Assembly (NCBI GenBank): GCA_022813625.1
Contig: JAKLMB010000012.1
Coordinates: forward strand, 868,001-932,000
Length of the DNA: 64,000 nt
Source: Aaosphaeria pasadenensis
Taxonomy: Eukaryota; Ascomycota; Dothideomycetes; Pleosporales
Direction of reading: 5' to 3'
The notes under the pieces are model-generated. The model saw only the letters and a list, made by a program, of their open reading frames with translations, searched no databases and had not been told where the DNA came from. Below are positions 11,855 to 23,171 of this stretch, one piece after another. Position 1 is the first letter of the stretch; every line of letters starts with the position of its first letter. The position numbers and the translations under genes were made by a program.

Positions 11855-12643
11855 TCAGATAGATGCAAGTGTTTCATACGCGTCCATGAAATCGTCTTTC
11901 GTGTATGTTAGGCGGATCGGCCCGCCCACAACAACCGCTCGGTAATGCTCATAAACTCGACGAAGGTTTTCTGTTTTGTCCATAGTTGCGTTGGGATGTT
12001 TAGAAATCCAATCTTTGAGTGACCTTTCTGCGTCCTCCATGAGCTGAACATTCTGCTGGTGCATGGATGTCGGTATGACTGTGCACGCCTGTTCGAACTC
12101 CAGGATCTTTCTTTCGCGGCGTCGCCGATGTAATGGTCTTTCGCCGGGTACTTCGAAAGAGGAGGCTATAGAGTAGATACGGTACTGATCTATTAACACT
12201 CTGATGTTGTCCTGAAATACCGTTGCGCGGACTGTAAACATTATCAGAAGTTTCTCTTTTGCATAGTCAAAGTCTGTTCAGCGACATACACCAAATTGGA
12301 AAAACCAGGATGATTTACCGAACAGGCCGCTGATTGTTTGTTTTCGAAATGTCGCAATATATCTAGTGGACTTGTCAGTCCAGAGATTGAAGTCTGCGGG
12401 CCCAAGTTTTCCAGCAATAAGCGTATCGAAGCATGCGTCCAAGTCCCCAGTCTCGCGGAAAGCAATCACTCTTGCCAACTTTCGAGCCGCATCCCTTTTA
12501 GATTCTTCTGCCTGGGGTGTCTGTGGCAAATCAGAGTCTTTGTATAGCAAGACTTCGTCGACGATAGGAAGGTCGTACCAGTGCATATCCCTATTGTTAT
12601 CTTGCATAAGCAAGCAATGGCGCGATGGATTACCTGAAAGCAT
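11855..12643 (-). CDS. Unknown two-exon protein
   Basis: Exons 12643-12292 and 12231-11855 with a 60-base intron (GTGTATG...TTACAG) encode 242 residues. It starts MLSGNPSRHCLLMQDNN; a second in-frame ATG 12 codons on is also possible. The sequence is hydrophilic and mostly helical, with a charged N-terminal half (AEESKRDAARKLARVIAF) and a basic patch LHRRRRERK in the second exon. There is no signal peptide, membrane span or recognised motif. Codon-level continuity across the intron and lack of stops support a real gene. Function is not assignable. The decayed-looking segment at 11308-11710 lies just downstream on the same strand. Confidence 0.55.
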
Positions 12644-12948
12644 TCAAACGCATCTTGAACGAACGTCTTATTCACTAACCCATTGTGCCGTCAAGAGGCA
12701 ATCAAAGAAGTAAGAGAAGGAATCAGGTTAGCATCAGGTTGGAACTGGGACTATACCACAAGGGATAAAAAGAGGTGCACTTAAGCTCATCTGGTCGTTT
12801 ATTTTCTGGTTGAAGTGGGAAGGAACTCCATATGGCGGTGGCCCGGCTTGCAAGCACCCGAATATAGACGCTCGGGCCACCACCACCGCCAACAGCCAAA
12901 AAAACACATTCCATGACAGTACAACCCCCAAAATGTATAACAACATGC

Positions 12949-12954
12949 AAAAAA
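12949..12954 (-). terminator. Pol III terminator of tRNA-Gly
   Basis: Run of six A's on the plus strand (six T's on the tRNA strand), 14 bases after the tRNA 3' end. Confidence 0.7.
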
Positions 12955-12967
12955 GATGTCAAATGAA

Positions 12968-13077
12968 TGCATCGGCCGGGAATCGAACCCGGGGCTAGCC
13001 GAAGTTGCTGCAATCGAATCGAAGTGAATTGATTGATCACGTGGCAACGGCTAATTTTACCACTAAACCACCGATGC
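12968..13077 (-). tRNA. tRNA-Gly(GCC), intron-containing
   Basis: The minus strand folds as a cloverleaf. The acceptor stem GCATCGG pairs with CCGATGC, the D-loop has GTGGTAAAATTAG, the T-arm is CCCGGGTTCGATTCCCGG, and the discriminator is A at 12968. The anticodon GCC is at 13045-13043 in the loop TTGCCA(C/T). About 39 bases (roughly 13041-13003) are inserted after position 37, where eukaryotic tRNA introns sit. Six T's on the transcribed strand (12954-12949) follow as a Pol III terminator. The region also holds spurious ORFs, which are not coding. Confidence 0.9.
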
Positions 13078-13189
13078 TGTTGTAGTTGTTTGATGAAATA
13101 AATGCCAATTGAATGTATTATGTATCATTTGAAATATTTGCTACTCGGGATGTTCTGAAAGTTTCGTGAGATTGGAATGTGGCATGCCG

Positions 13190-13310
13190 GCAAATTTTGT
13201 TCTGGCCCGGGGCTAGATTCAACCATTCAAGTGCCGAACCACCGATCCTACCAGTCATTTCCGACCTGCTGTGGCAACGGCTAATTGTAGCGTTAAACTA
13301 CCGATGCTGG
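13190..13310 (-). pseudogene. Decayed tRNA-Gly copy
   Basis: Bases 13271-13310 repeat the 5' half of the neighbouring tRNA-Gly (13041-13080), exactly 230 bases away, with the same anticodon-arm sequence GTGGCAACGGCTAATT and the same 5' end ACCGATGCTG but several changes in the D-arm. A second block near 13205-13217 keeps GCCCGGGGCTAGA, matching the anticodon/variable-loop side of the 3' half. The T-arm and acceptor are no longer complementary, so this is a broken tandem copy. A tRNA-derived short element is an alternative. Confidence 0.65.
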
Positions 13311-13336
13311 TCTCCTGCTATGTTACACCTCCCAAT

Positions 13337-13671
13337 TACGTGCTCTACAAAGGCCAAAAGACGACCTTGCCTCGTTCCATAATGGATGTCGCATAACCAT
13401 TGCATGGAGTCCCACCTTGGACCCGTTCATTGCTATGCTCTTCTTCCAACGCACCAGCTTTTTCTAGGCTGTGCGGCTGAACGAGAGACATCGATCAGTA
13501 GAGCCAGCTTTGTGCATGATCAATAGTTCTCCGCATGCAGCATGCAGCACTCCCCGGCTTGTACAGGTCTAAGGCAATCGCGGTGGCTTCAGATAGAATC
13601 AAGCTGGAATGCTATTCAATGGATGAGAGCTGGAATATGGCGACCGTAGCGTTGCTTGTACTGATTGATCG
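13337..13671. repeat. Diverged dispersed repeat, left copy
   Basis: Two blocks here recur in the same order and orientation at 32767-32932. Block 1 runs from TACGTGC through AGGCCAAAAG, CGACC, CTCGTT and AATGGATG to CCATTGC. Block 2 runs GAGAGCT, ATGGCGACC, TTGTACTGATT and ATCG. The left copy has about 170 more bases between the blocks. No terminal inverted repeat or ORF was found, so the element class is unknown; it is probably a short non-coding element or an internally deleted relic. It lies 74 bases beyond the 3' end of the GH78 gene. Confidence 0.75.
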
Positions 13672-13744
13672 TTAGAGATCCAGTGGGCTTATAACCTGCT
13701 TCTCTTGCTATTGGTACCAGAGTAGATATTTTTATGTACTATAA

Positions 13745-16483
13745 CTATACAACTTCTCCATCATCATTTTCCCAAAGGTAAGTCTTGATAGCTGTCAAAG
13801 GCCAGTCCTTTGCCGACAAATCGCAAAAGAACGTGTGCGACCCGCTTCCTACGATAACATATTTATCCGATTCCTCTCGTACAGTGTCAGGTAACATCAC
13901 CCAGGCCTCAGAGTTAGGCGGCACTAATACATTTAACTCGAACCGGCGAGCTTCGCCTACTTCCTTGAGAAACCAACTGCACTCAATGCGGCCATATGGG
14001 CTCTCATACGTAACTTTGGCATTTCGAATAGTACCTCCTGGTCGTGGAGCCACAAAGAAACTCTTCCAGCCCGCCTCTTTTGGGCGAATGCCACCCACTA
14101 CGGTATGAAGCCAATCAGCAACGGATCCCAGTGCATAGTGGTTGAAGCTGGTCATCTCGCCAGGGTTAATGGACCCATCCGGCAGAAGGCTGTCCCATCG
14201 TTCCCACACAGTAGTCGCACCCATAGTGACCGGATAGAGCCAAGAGGGCAGTCTTTTCTCCTGCAGCATACGGTATGCGACTTGCTCGCGGCCCACCAAG
14301 GTGAGAGCATGTAGTATGATAGATGTGCCAACGAAGCCAGTCGCGACTCGGAATTTGCTGATACGTACCAGTTGCTCCAGACGGTTACCAGCAGCTTCTA
14401 GCTGCAACGGACTATCATACAGATGGAAGACAATAGCCAGAGATAATGCTGTTTGGGTGTCGCTCACTAGAAAGCCAGACGGAGCCACATACTTGTGGTG
14501 GAACGCCTTTTTGAGATGTTCAGCCGTTGCGTAATAGGACGTGGAGTCGCGATGGTTTCCAACCAGTGTGGCAATCTCAGCTATCTTGAACGTTACATGG
14601 ACAAGATAGGCGTCTGACACCATAACTGCACTAGTTCGAGCATCTCCTGGCTCATTCGGTGGTGCCTTTGGATCCAACCAGTCACCAAGCTGCCAAAGAT
14701 CGTCTTCCCACAATCCATCCGAATTGCGGCGTATGCCAGAATCGACCCAGAGCATCATACTCTCGTACTGAGTCCGTAGAATCTCTAGATCTCCTGATGC
14801 AGTATAAACATCCCATGGCGTTAATACCGCAGCATCGCCCCATATTGCTTGAGGAACTACAGGGTAGACTGAGTCCAAAACATTTGGAACAACAAGAGGG
14901 GGCACTCCACCACGGCCTTTCTGCTCAACAGCAAGATCCTGTAGCCAGGAACTCAAGAATCCGGTAGTATTATACAAGAAATTCGCTGTGGGAGCAAAAA
15001 CCTGTATATCTCCAGTCCATCCCAGTCGCTCGTCGCGCTGAGGGCAGTCAGTTGGGATTGAGAAGAAGTTTCCGCGCATGCTCCAAACGATATTTTGGTG
15101 CAGCTTATTGACTAAGGGATGAGAGCATTCGAAAGTCCCCGTACGTTCCATATCGCTATGAGTAACAAGAGCGGTGATGGCATCCAAGTCCAGTGGTGGA
15201 GAAACTCCAGCTTCAGCAGTCCAGCCTTCAATCTGCACGTAGCGAAATCCATGGAATGTAAATTTAGGAGTCCAGTCCTTGATACATTGGCCAGAAGTCA
15301 CTATTTCATCCAAGCACATTGCGCTCCTAAGAGGCCGAGTGCCTAACTCCTCGTTCTCTAGCACTTCAGCGTGAGTGAATTTGAGTCTATGGCCAGCCGG
15401 GCCATTGAGAGATTTTATGTGCAATTTACCAACGAGATTCTGTCCAAAGTCAAGTATTGTTTTTCCAGTTGGGGATGAGATTATGCGGGTAGGCGCAATC
15501 TTTTCGGTGATTCTGACGGGTGGAGCGTCTGAGGAGATGAACGTCGTCCGCGGTTCTTCCAGCATTCGCACCGCAGTCCATTCACTGTCAATAGCACTAA
15601 GGCCGTCGGGGCTACTCCATCCCGGATCATCTTCCATCGCGCTATATGTCTCGCCATCGTATATCTGGCTTCTAATAAGAGGACTGAGGCAAGATTCCCA
15701 CCCTTGATTAGTAGCCAGAATTAACTTTGTACCGCTCTCGAATTTGACCTCTAACTGCGCAAATATACCGATAGTAGTGCCGTAAGTCGCCTTGGTACCC
15801 CAACCAATGCGGCCTGCGTACCACCCTTCCGCTACCTCAAAACCGAGAACATTTGGCCGGCCTGGCCGGAGCAGAGTTGTCACATCAAAGACTTGGTAGC
15901 AAAGTCTGTGATGGTAGCTTGTCCATCCAGGTGACATTATGTGATCGCCAACAATGGAACCGTTCAGATGTGCTTGATATACCCCAAAAGCAGTAGAATA
16001 GATGCGGGCCTTGACTATGGCGCCAGAATCGTTTGGAAGATTAAATGGCCTGCGGACTCGGATTGGTCGCACAGCCATGCCGTTCGACTTTTCGACGTTT
16101 AATGAAGTGATCATTTGTGCTTCCCAGCAATCTCGTTCCAGCAAGCCAGCCTCAACGGTCGACCAAGGCGACCACTCAGTTTGATGATATTGGTCATCTC
16201 GTCCTCCAATGGCGCGAACCCTCACTTGAACTATCTGCCTAGATTCGAGAGGCTCAAACGGCCAAGGCACCAGGACCGACTTTGGAGAATCATAATGGTA
16301 TACTGAGACAGGTATTCCATGGCCTTTGAATGCTTGTATCTCAACCGACTTTTGATTCCAAGTGCCAACATCTGCACTGGTACTCCGGAAGCGCCAGGAT
16401 ATTCGTGGTGCATTGGTAGATATACCGATTCCCGAGTGATGATGTTCGAATGTGGGAGGGAGCACAAGGACGAGGTTTGACAT
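13745..16483 (-). CDS. GH78 alpha-L-rhamnosidase, apparently intracellular
   Basis: Intronless, 912 residues, a normal length for the fungal family. It removes terminal alpha-L-rhamnose from rhamnosides such as flavonoid rutinosides, saponins or pectic oligomers by an inverting mechanism. The family signature DCPQRDERLGWTGD is present (Asp484/Glu485 region), followed by WGDAAVLTPWDVY. The conserved WERWDS with Glu761 is the likely general base, followed by SFNHYALGSVADWL of the (alpha/alpha)6 barrel. N-terminal beta domains precede the barrel, as in other GH78 enzymes. The N-terminus MSNLVLVLPPTFEHHH is not a signal peptide, so a cytosolic enzyme acting on imported glycosides is likely. It is the outermost gene of the glycoside cluster and shares strand with the transporter and GH3. 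Confidence 0.93.
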   Translation of the reverse strand: MSNLVLVLPPTFEHHHSGIGISTNAPRISWRFRSTSADVGTWNQKSVEIQAFKGHGIPVSVYHYDSPKSVLVPWPFEPLESRQIVQVRVRAIGGRDDQYHQTEWSPWSTVEAGLLERDCWEAQMITSLNVEKSNGMAVRPIRVRRPFNLPNDSGAIVKARIYSTAFGVYQAHLNGSIVGDHIMSPGWTSYHHRLCYQVFDVTTLLRPGRPNVLGFEVAEGWYAGRIGWGTKATYGTTIGIFAQLEVKFESGTKLILATNQGWESCLSPLIRSQIYDGETYSAMEDDPGWSSPDGLSAIDSEWTAVRMLEEPRTTFISSDAPPVRITEKIAPTRIISSPTGKTILDFGQNLVGKLHIKSLNGPAGHRLKFTHAEVLENEELGTRPLRSAMCLDEIVTSGQCIKDWTPKFTFHGFRYVQIEGWTAEAGVSPPLDLDAITALVTHSDMERTGTFECSHPLVNKLHQNIVWSMRGNFFSIPTDCPQRDERLGWTGDIQVFAPTANFLYNTTGFLSSWLQDLAVEQKGRGGVPPLVVPNVLDSVYPVVPQAIWGDAAVLTPWDVYTASGDLEILRTQYESMMLWVDSGIRRNSDGLWEDDLWQLGDWLDPKAPPNEPGDARTSAVMVSDAYLVHVTFKIAEIATLVGNHRDSTSYYATAEHLKKAFHHKYVAPSGFLVSDTQTALSLAIVFHLYDSPLQLEAAGNRLEQLVRISKFRVATGFVGTSIILHALTLVGREQVAYRMLQEKRLPSWLYPVTMGATTVWERWDSLLPDGSINPGEMTSFNHYALGSVADWLHTVVGGIRPKEAGWKSFFVAPRPGGTIRNAKVTYESPYGRIECSWFLKEVGEARRFELNVLVPPNSEAWVMLPDTVREESDKYVIVGSGSHTFFCDLSAKDWPLTAIKTYLWENDDGEVV

Positions 16484-17570
16484 GATGTGATTTCAATAAT
16501 GGTGTCGATGATAGATAATTAGATGATAGAAATTCCAGTCCTTGTGTACATATTTAAGATCCATTCGTTTAAATGATGGTAAAAGTCGGATGTATTAGGC
16601 TATTCCAAACCAACGAAATGCATGTTCGTATGATGTCTCGCCAACTCGGCAGAACGTGAAGCGAACACTTGACTCGGAAAGTAGGAACTAGGGATGGGAA
16701 CAAATTATGGAATCCGTCTAGTGTTTGATGGACCTCATATGCACGGTACCGTAGGTCCAATCGCTAGGATCTGTGGATTGTATTCTCGCATTGGTATTTT
16801 GGTGGGTGCGGATCACCAGTTTAGCGCCGCCATATCCTTTTAGTTAGTCTGGCCATCCAAGATTCCGTGCGAATTGCATTGGAGCAAGATGCCAAGTTAT
16901 CAAGCCCTGAGAGCTCGAATCGTCACTAAAGCAATCAAATGCGAAAAATATGCGAATAAGCTATATCAAATTAGTATACTTCTACGCGCTTCGGGGGAAC
17001 ACCAAAGTGGGCTTCTTCACTACCCCGTATTTTCTTCCACGAAGGACATTTCAACTAGAGAATATTTCGGCGTTTATAACTACCAATATCTTTAACAAAA
17101 TACCCAATATGAAGATTCTTGATATACCTGATCAATCATAACTTATCACATTATTCATATACAGCAGCACCTAGGTTGGGTATCTAGTCTACTATGCATC
17201 GATTACGTGCATAGCTTTCCCCTTGCTCTAATTGAGTCGCGATTTGCAATTTGTAGCTAGTAACTATGTAACAACATTACAAGTTATGCAAGGTTCCTCG
17301 CTGGGTTCTTAAATTTGGAAATATGGATACTGCAGTATCATTCATACATGTCTAACTAATTGATGCCGATAATTGACATGAACATATATACTTGCATACT
17401 AAGAGGAAGCAGTGCTGAGATTTGCCAAGGGAGTATGCAACTATGACCCATCCAACTGCGAAAATCGTACGCCCTCAGCTCTTGACCATTACGGATTCTG
17501 GCCCATTGGGGTGAGACCGCGAATGATTCGGAACGCGGGTAGACTCCGTGCAACCCGATTACAAGGCTAC
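16484..17570. other. GH78 promoter and transporter 3' flank
   Basis: About 1.1 kb without a gene. Scattered CGG triplets occur (for example near 16646, 16674, 16809), but no paired operator as clear as those at 23315 and 25406. Confidence 0.5.
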
Positions 17571-19477
17571 TTATTCTGATCCTTTCTCATTTGCTCCAGC
17601 GAGACGTTCGGTCATCGTGATGGTCTTATGGAACCTCCATGGCTTGATTCTCCGTTCGAAGAGCTCATCAAGCTCAGCAACGGAGCGTCCAGATGTCTCC
17701 GGGATTAGGAGCCACATTCCCAGGGTGAAAGGGAAGCCGATACCCGCAAAGAACCAACCTAAGTGTTACACAATGTTATTGGGAGGTCAAATTTCTCCTG
17801 TCAGAAAATAGTGATATCTTACATGTCTTCAGACTCCAGTTCCATTCGGTTTCAGTAATCATATAGGGCACAAGAACGCTCATGATAACGCCAATGACGC
17901 ATGAGGAGGCGGCTGCAAAGCCCGCAGTGTATGGTCGGAGCCTTTGGGATGATATCTCGCCAATGTAAGCCCATCCAGTGGCACCATTGGCCATCAAGCC
18001 GATGTCTGTGGATGATGTTAGTTACGAGTACCACCTCGAGCTGTGAGACCTACTCCAGAAAACAGCGAATACCACAACAAGATTATTGGTCGCCTTATTC
18101 TTCGGTACCACACTGAGAATACCAACAGCGACATTCATTAACCAGCATATCGTCGTACCTATACAAGCCAAGGACCGACGGCCGGTCGTGTCGGCCAAGT
18201 ACATTGTCACAACAACGGCGGCAATGTTGATGCCCGAAGTGATACAGACAACTTTGAACGGATCTTCAAGGCCAGCCTGTAGAAAGAAGTAACTCGCAAA
18301 GCCGAGGAAAACTCCAAGACCAATGAACTGCTGGGTCATCAAAGTCCAACATGCAACGATTGTCCGGAAACCGTCCCGGCCCTTGAAGATGGCCCACCAT
18401 TTTTCTGTTCGTCCGGCAGCTTCTGCACGCTCATGCTGTACAACAAGTTCCATCAGCCTGTACTGGTGCTCGACGTCGATGTCGACACCTTTGTAGATGT
18501 ATCGAATCATTTGCTTGGCTTTCTCTGTTTTGCCTTTCGTAATGCACCAGAGCGGGGATTCGGGGAGTCCAAGATAGATAATGAACATCAGCCCAATCTG
18601 AGACCATTGCGTGTAAATTGCTGTCAACCAGTTGTTCGGATTCTTGTCAGCCATGACCTGAAGCGCGATAGGAGCAAAGAATTGGCCGGTCATCCACCAG
18701 AAACTATAACACATTAAGAACACGCCTCGTACGCGAATGGGTGCGATTTCAGCAATGTAGATAGGCAAGGTCGACTGCATAGAGCCAACACCAATGCCGC
18801 CGAGGAATTTTGCAACAACCCATACCTTCCAGTCTCTGGCAACGCATTCGACTATGACACTCAAAGCGAGTATAACCCTAGAGAGTAATGGTCAGCACCA
18901 GGGAGAAAACAGAAGGACATTGTGTTTGTGTGTGTGTGTGTGTGTGTGGAAAACACATAAACTCCCAGTATAGGCTTCCGTACATCCTCTACTACGTACC
19001 AGTAATGAAACATTGCGCCTTTTCTACCGAAACGGCTGGATACGAAAGGAATTGTAGTCATGCCTACAATCTGACCGACAGACGCAAGCGCGTTAAAGGT
19101 GCTCAACGTTGATGCGGCAAGCGTGACCTCTCCCTCTGAATTAAGCTTATTACCAAACTGCTTAATAAATCCTTTATTGGCAATGATGTTCCCAACCATT
19201 CTGGATAGTCATTTGTTAAAAAAACGGATATACCAAGATTAATAACGTACGCAATTTGATAACCATCCGTCGCTGCACTGATCGATGTGAGAAAACAGAT
19301 CAACGTATTTATTTTAAATGCCTTGATCGTCTCCCACGCAGTCAAGTGTTCGTAACCGGTAAGACCTTGACCTTTGGCTTCGGCATCGAGGGCAAGGTCT
19401 TCATGCTCAGCCCCGGCTGCTTCGTCTACAGCCTCATGGTGTTCAATTATATCTGCTGGCTTCTGCTGAGTAGCCAT
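17571..19477 (-). CDS. MFS sugar porter of the glycoside cluster
   Basis: Five exons (19477-19251, 19200-19000, 18877-18054, 18005-17823, 17758-17571), introns of 50, 122, 48 and 64 bases, 540 residues. Sugar-porter motifs: DGYQIA in helix 1, SSRFGRKGAM in the loop after helix 2, GGIGVGSMQSTLPIYIAEIA around helix 4-5, LPESPLWCITKGK at the end of helix 6, DTTGRRSL after helix 8, and IPETSGRSVAELDELFE at the C-terminus, the PETKG-type sugar-porter ending. It is a 12-helix plasma-membrane importer, probably proton-coupled. Its place between GH78 and GH3 suggests rhamnose, a glucoside or the intact rhamnoside as cargo; the sequence alone does not decide. The 122-base intron is longer than the others because it holds a TG microsatellite. 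Confidence 0.92.
18927..18948. repeat. TG dinucleotide microsatellite in an intron
   Basis: Eleven TG units inside the second intron (18999-18878) of the sugar porter gene. Length changes would not affect the protein but may be polymorphic between strains. Confidence 0.9.
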
Positions 19478-20431
19478 GGTTTGTTTGGGAGAAAGAGATT
19501 ATCGGTGCCAACAAAAGTGAGCGAATTCTGAGGATTGCCAGGAGAAGACAAATATTGGAACTTTTGCAGAATAACCTCGAACTTATGAGTTTCAAAGCAG
19601 TGGAAGGAATTCCCTAGAGAAGACTAACACCGTTTAGTGTTTACACGAGATTTCCGCCTCCATACTACAGTCGACGCCACAATACTACTCCAGAGCCATT
19701 GATGGCTGAAAATGCGGGGATTTTCTGGGGTTTCGACTCATGTAATGCACCTGGGTGTGTCTCTTAGCACCACACTAAGTGGCAACTTGCTAAAACCAAT
19801 TCAGAGTTGAGTAGGAAAAATCACTCAACAGCAAAGTTTACACCAGGTTAATGTAGCCTGCCAAGCCGGTAGATACAAAGATCAGATGGCTTGCGTGTAA
19901 TAGGGCCCTCGGTGATCAAATCCCGAATTTTCGCATTCAGCTTTCTTTTCGCGTTCGGGCCAGCTTTCAGCCGACAGCATCTAGACTCCTTCACTTTCTT
20001 GCCATCATACAATGCTGCCAGGATCCATTTACTTGACTCTACAACACAGTACAGCCGGTGGTGAACTTGTAGAAATTTCCCGCGTTTGCAATTTGAGAAG
20101 AGATAACAGGCTCGTGTTCTATTAGACCGAGCGAATAGAGGAGCCTGGTAGAACGATGGGCTTCATAATAACGGGAGACAAATTTATGGCCACAATCTTT
20201 CTCCTGGTGTGCCATTTCAGAATGTAGGCGGACTTTTCGGCATCAGATTGAGGGTTTAGAGAGTAACCATTCAAGAAACAAAATATATTGGCTGGTGTCA
20301 GAAAATACAAACAAAAAGAACCAAAAGCATCACTGTAGACAAGGTAGGGTGCCTTTCATATGGAATAAACAGACTCGGATATTTTATGCATTTATGAAGT
20401 TATTCAATTCCTACGTTTGTTCTTTTGTCGA
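19478..20431. other. Transporter promoter and GH3 3' flank
   Basis: No gene of its own; ORFs of 60-136 codons here are overlaps or antisense. The 5' flank of the sugar porter occupies the right end above 19477. Confidence 0.5.
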
Positions 20432-23171
20432 TCAAAGCCCGTTCCAAAGCATACTTCGCGGTAATTCGAAGCTGGCTACCAGCTCCTCGGCAGTGGGGTC
20501 TGCGCTCCTAGATATAATCACTTGGAAGACTCCAGCCTCTGCCTTCCACTTGTTATCTTCTTCAGACCAAAATGCCAGAGTCGATCTGTCTAATTCCAGG
20601 CGAGCGGTGCGCGATTCGCCTCTCTTCAGCCCAATCTTGTGGAAAGCTTTGAGCTCTTTCCTCGGCCGCTGGACCGAACATTTGACATCAAACACGTATA
20701 CTTGAATGACTTCGGAGCCGTAGCAATTGCCAATATTTGTGACATCAACCAAAATCGGAAGTTTGTATTCCGGTTGTGGCTCAAAAATGTCAGGCACCAC
20801 TAGGTTTGAGTACTGGAACTGGGTGTATGAAAGTCCATACCCAAAATAAAAGAGGGGTTGGGTGCGCAATTTTTCCTATGGTTATACACGATTAGCGTGC
20901 TTCACAAGATCATAAACTTTTACTTACGTAGTACCTGTAACCCACGAATACACCTTCGCCATAAACAACCTCACGATCGGTCTTTCCAAAGTTGAGAAAT
21001 GCAGGAGTGTCTTCGAGTCTCTTTGGAAACGTGACTGAAAGTCGGCCCGAGGGATTGACTTTCCCAAAGAGAACATCTGCAATTCCATTCCCGGTCTCCT
21101 GCCCTCCATACCAAGCATGGAGCAGAGTATTGACTTTGGATACCCACGGCATAGTAACTGGGAGTCCAGACTGAATAATTACGATCTAAAGAATGATAGT
21201 CAGCTATGACTATTGCAGACATGTTTGGTAATACACTTACCGTGTTGGAGTTTGCGGAGGCAACCCGTTCGATCAGTTCATCCACCCTATTTGGCAGTGC
21301 GAGATGCGTACGATCTGCGCTCTCCATCTCATAATCGGAGCTAATTCCAGTCATCACGATGGGAATATCAACGCTTTTAGCAAGGGCTACCGCAGCATTG
21401 ATGGACTTGTCCTCGTCCAGTACCTCACATCCACCGAGTCGGATTCCACCTGCGGGGGCAATACCAACAACAGGGCCAGTAAACACATTCGAGAGAACAA
21501 TACAGATCTCTAGGCTATCTCCTTGCGTGACATCTACATCGTAGAATCGCTCCATTGAGAAAGCATTGAAGACAGGCGTTGTTTCAGTTTTCTCCGGGTG
21601 GTTAGTCCATAAGTCGATGACTTGCCTGCCATCAATCCGCATGACAACCTTGCCAAAGGCACTGAGCCCGAAACGATATTTGGTGGTCTTGGGAGAGGTA
21701 AAGGTCGTCCGTATTCGAACAAAATGCTGATCCGGAAGGTGTTTTGGAAGACTGTCAGTAAATTGAAGGAGGCTTCTGCGCGTTTCGGCGCTCCACAGCA
21801 CTTCTGGGGAGTCTGTCTCATCAGGATTAACGGAAAAGAGCTCAACAAAGAGACCTGGCTTTCCAGAATTTGGCTGACGTAACTCGGTTGTCAAAAGAGG
21901 TGTGAACCGATGCGAATAGGCACCGATCCCGGTTTCAATCAATTCAGCACCCACCAACCCCACAATAGCATCGTATGGAGTGCTGACATAGTACGGAGTA
22001 GCTTCAGAGCTGCCACCACCGCCTGTGGCAGGGGTTTTGAAGTGGTCACCAATCAGCCCGATCTTCTTTTTGGCGTCAATACTCAGCGGTAGAACGTCAT
22101 TGTCGTTTTTAAGAAGAACTATCGAGTTGGATGCGACCTTTCTGGCAATCGCACGATTCTCAGGGGTATCGTTGTTTCCATCTTCTTTGGGTACTTGCGT
22201 GGTATGTGTTTTGGCAACGATATTGAGAACGTTTCGCACAGCGTCATCTATACGCGCGATACGGACCTTGCGACATTCTACGGCATACTTCAGAGCTTTC
22301 CCTCTCCAAACCGTGGGGCCAGGCATTTCTAGGTCCATGCCTGCATTCATAGATTCGGATGTACTGTATGTTCCCCACCAGTCACTCATGACTAGGCCAT
22401 CGAACCTCCATTCTTTACGTAGGACTTGTTGAATCAAAAATGGACTCTCACTTGCGTGAACCCCATTCACTTTATTGTATGATGTCATGAAGGCCCAGGG
22501 AGGGCAGATTTTCATAGCCGTCTGGAATGGTAGTAGGTGTAATTCGCGTAGAGTCCGTTCAGTCATTATTACATCGTCTTCGATAGAATTGGCTGACTGA
22601 TCGTGTGCTGCGTAGTGCTTGATGCAAGCCGCGACGCGTCGGTCCTGGATTCCAGCAATGTAGTGTCCGCCTAGTATCCCGCTGAGAATTGGATCCTCTC
22701 CAAAGGCCTCAAATCCTCGACCGATGAGAGGGGAACGCTGGAGACAAACAGTAGGAGCAAGTGCAATGTGTTTCCCCTTTGCTATGGCTTCGTCGCCCAG
22801 TGTTTGTCCAATCTTGCGCAGGAGATCTATGTCGAATGTAGCCCCCATGGCAGTTGCTGAGGGGAATTGGACACCAGGGACCTGTCTTGATTTAGCATGC
22901 GTATCTGTGTAGGGTCTGGTTACCATCACCTACCGGATTGAAGAAATTGGCACCGCGAAGCCCGTGAGGCCCATCAGATGTCTAGCAGGTTATTGACATG
23001 CTGAACGTTTTCTAATAATACCCAACTTACATGTATAACCGGGATTCCAAGTCGCTCATTACCTTGGAGAGCACATCGACCTGCCCCAGTAAGCAGCTCA
23101 ACCTTCTCATCCAGGTCTAGTTTTGAGATGATATCCTCAATCCCAGCATTACTGAAGATTGCCGCTGTCAT
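20432..23171 (-). CDS. GH3 beta-glucosidase with PA14 insert, no signal peptide
   Basis: Five exons (23171-23031, 22981-22934, 22881-21241, 21185-20928, 20875-20432), introns of 49, 52, 55 and 52 bases, 843 residues. It releases terminal beta-linked glucose with retention. The substrate motif SDGPHGLRG is recovered only by splicing the 48-base second exon. GLVMSDWWGTYS places the nucleophile at Asp230. A PA14 domain occupies about residues 400-545 inside the second catalytic domain. The acid/base is in SDYEMESADR (about Glu583). The C-terminal third is the fibronectin-III-like domain after FYFGYGLSYTQF. There is no secretion signal, as in fungal intracellular PA14-type GH3 enzymes. Together with GH78 it could strip a rhamnosyl-glucoside stepwise. 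Confidence 0.93.

Noticed and set aside
12723..13047. Several ORFs of 70-105 codons
   Set aside because: They run through the tRNA-Gly gene and its intron; not coding.
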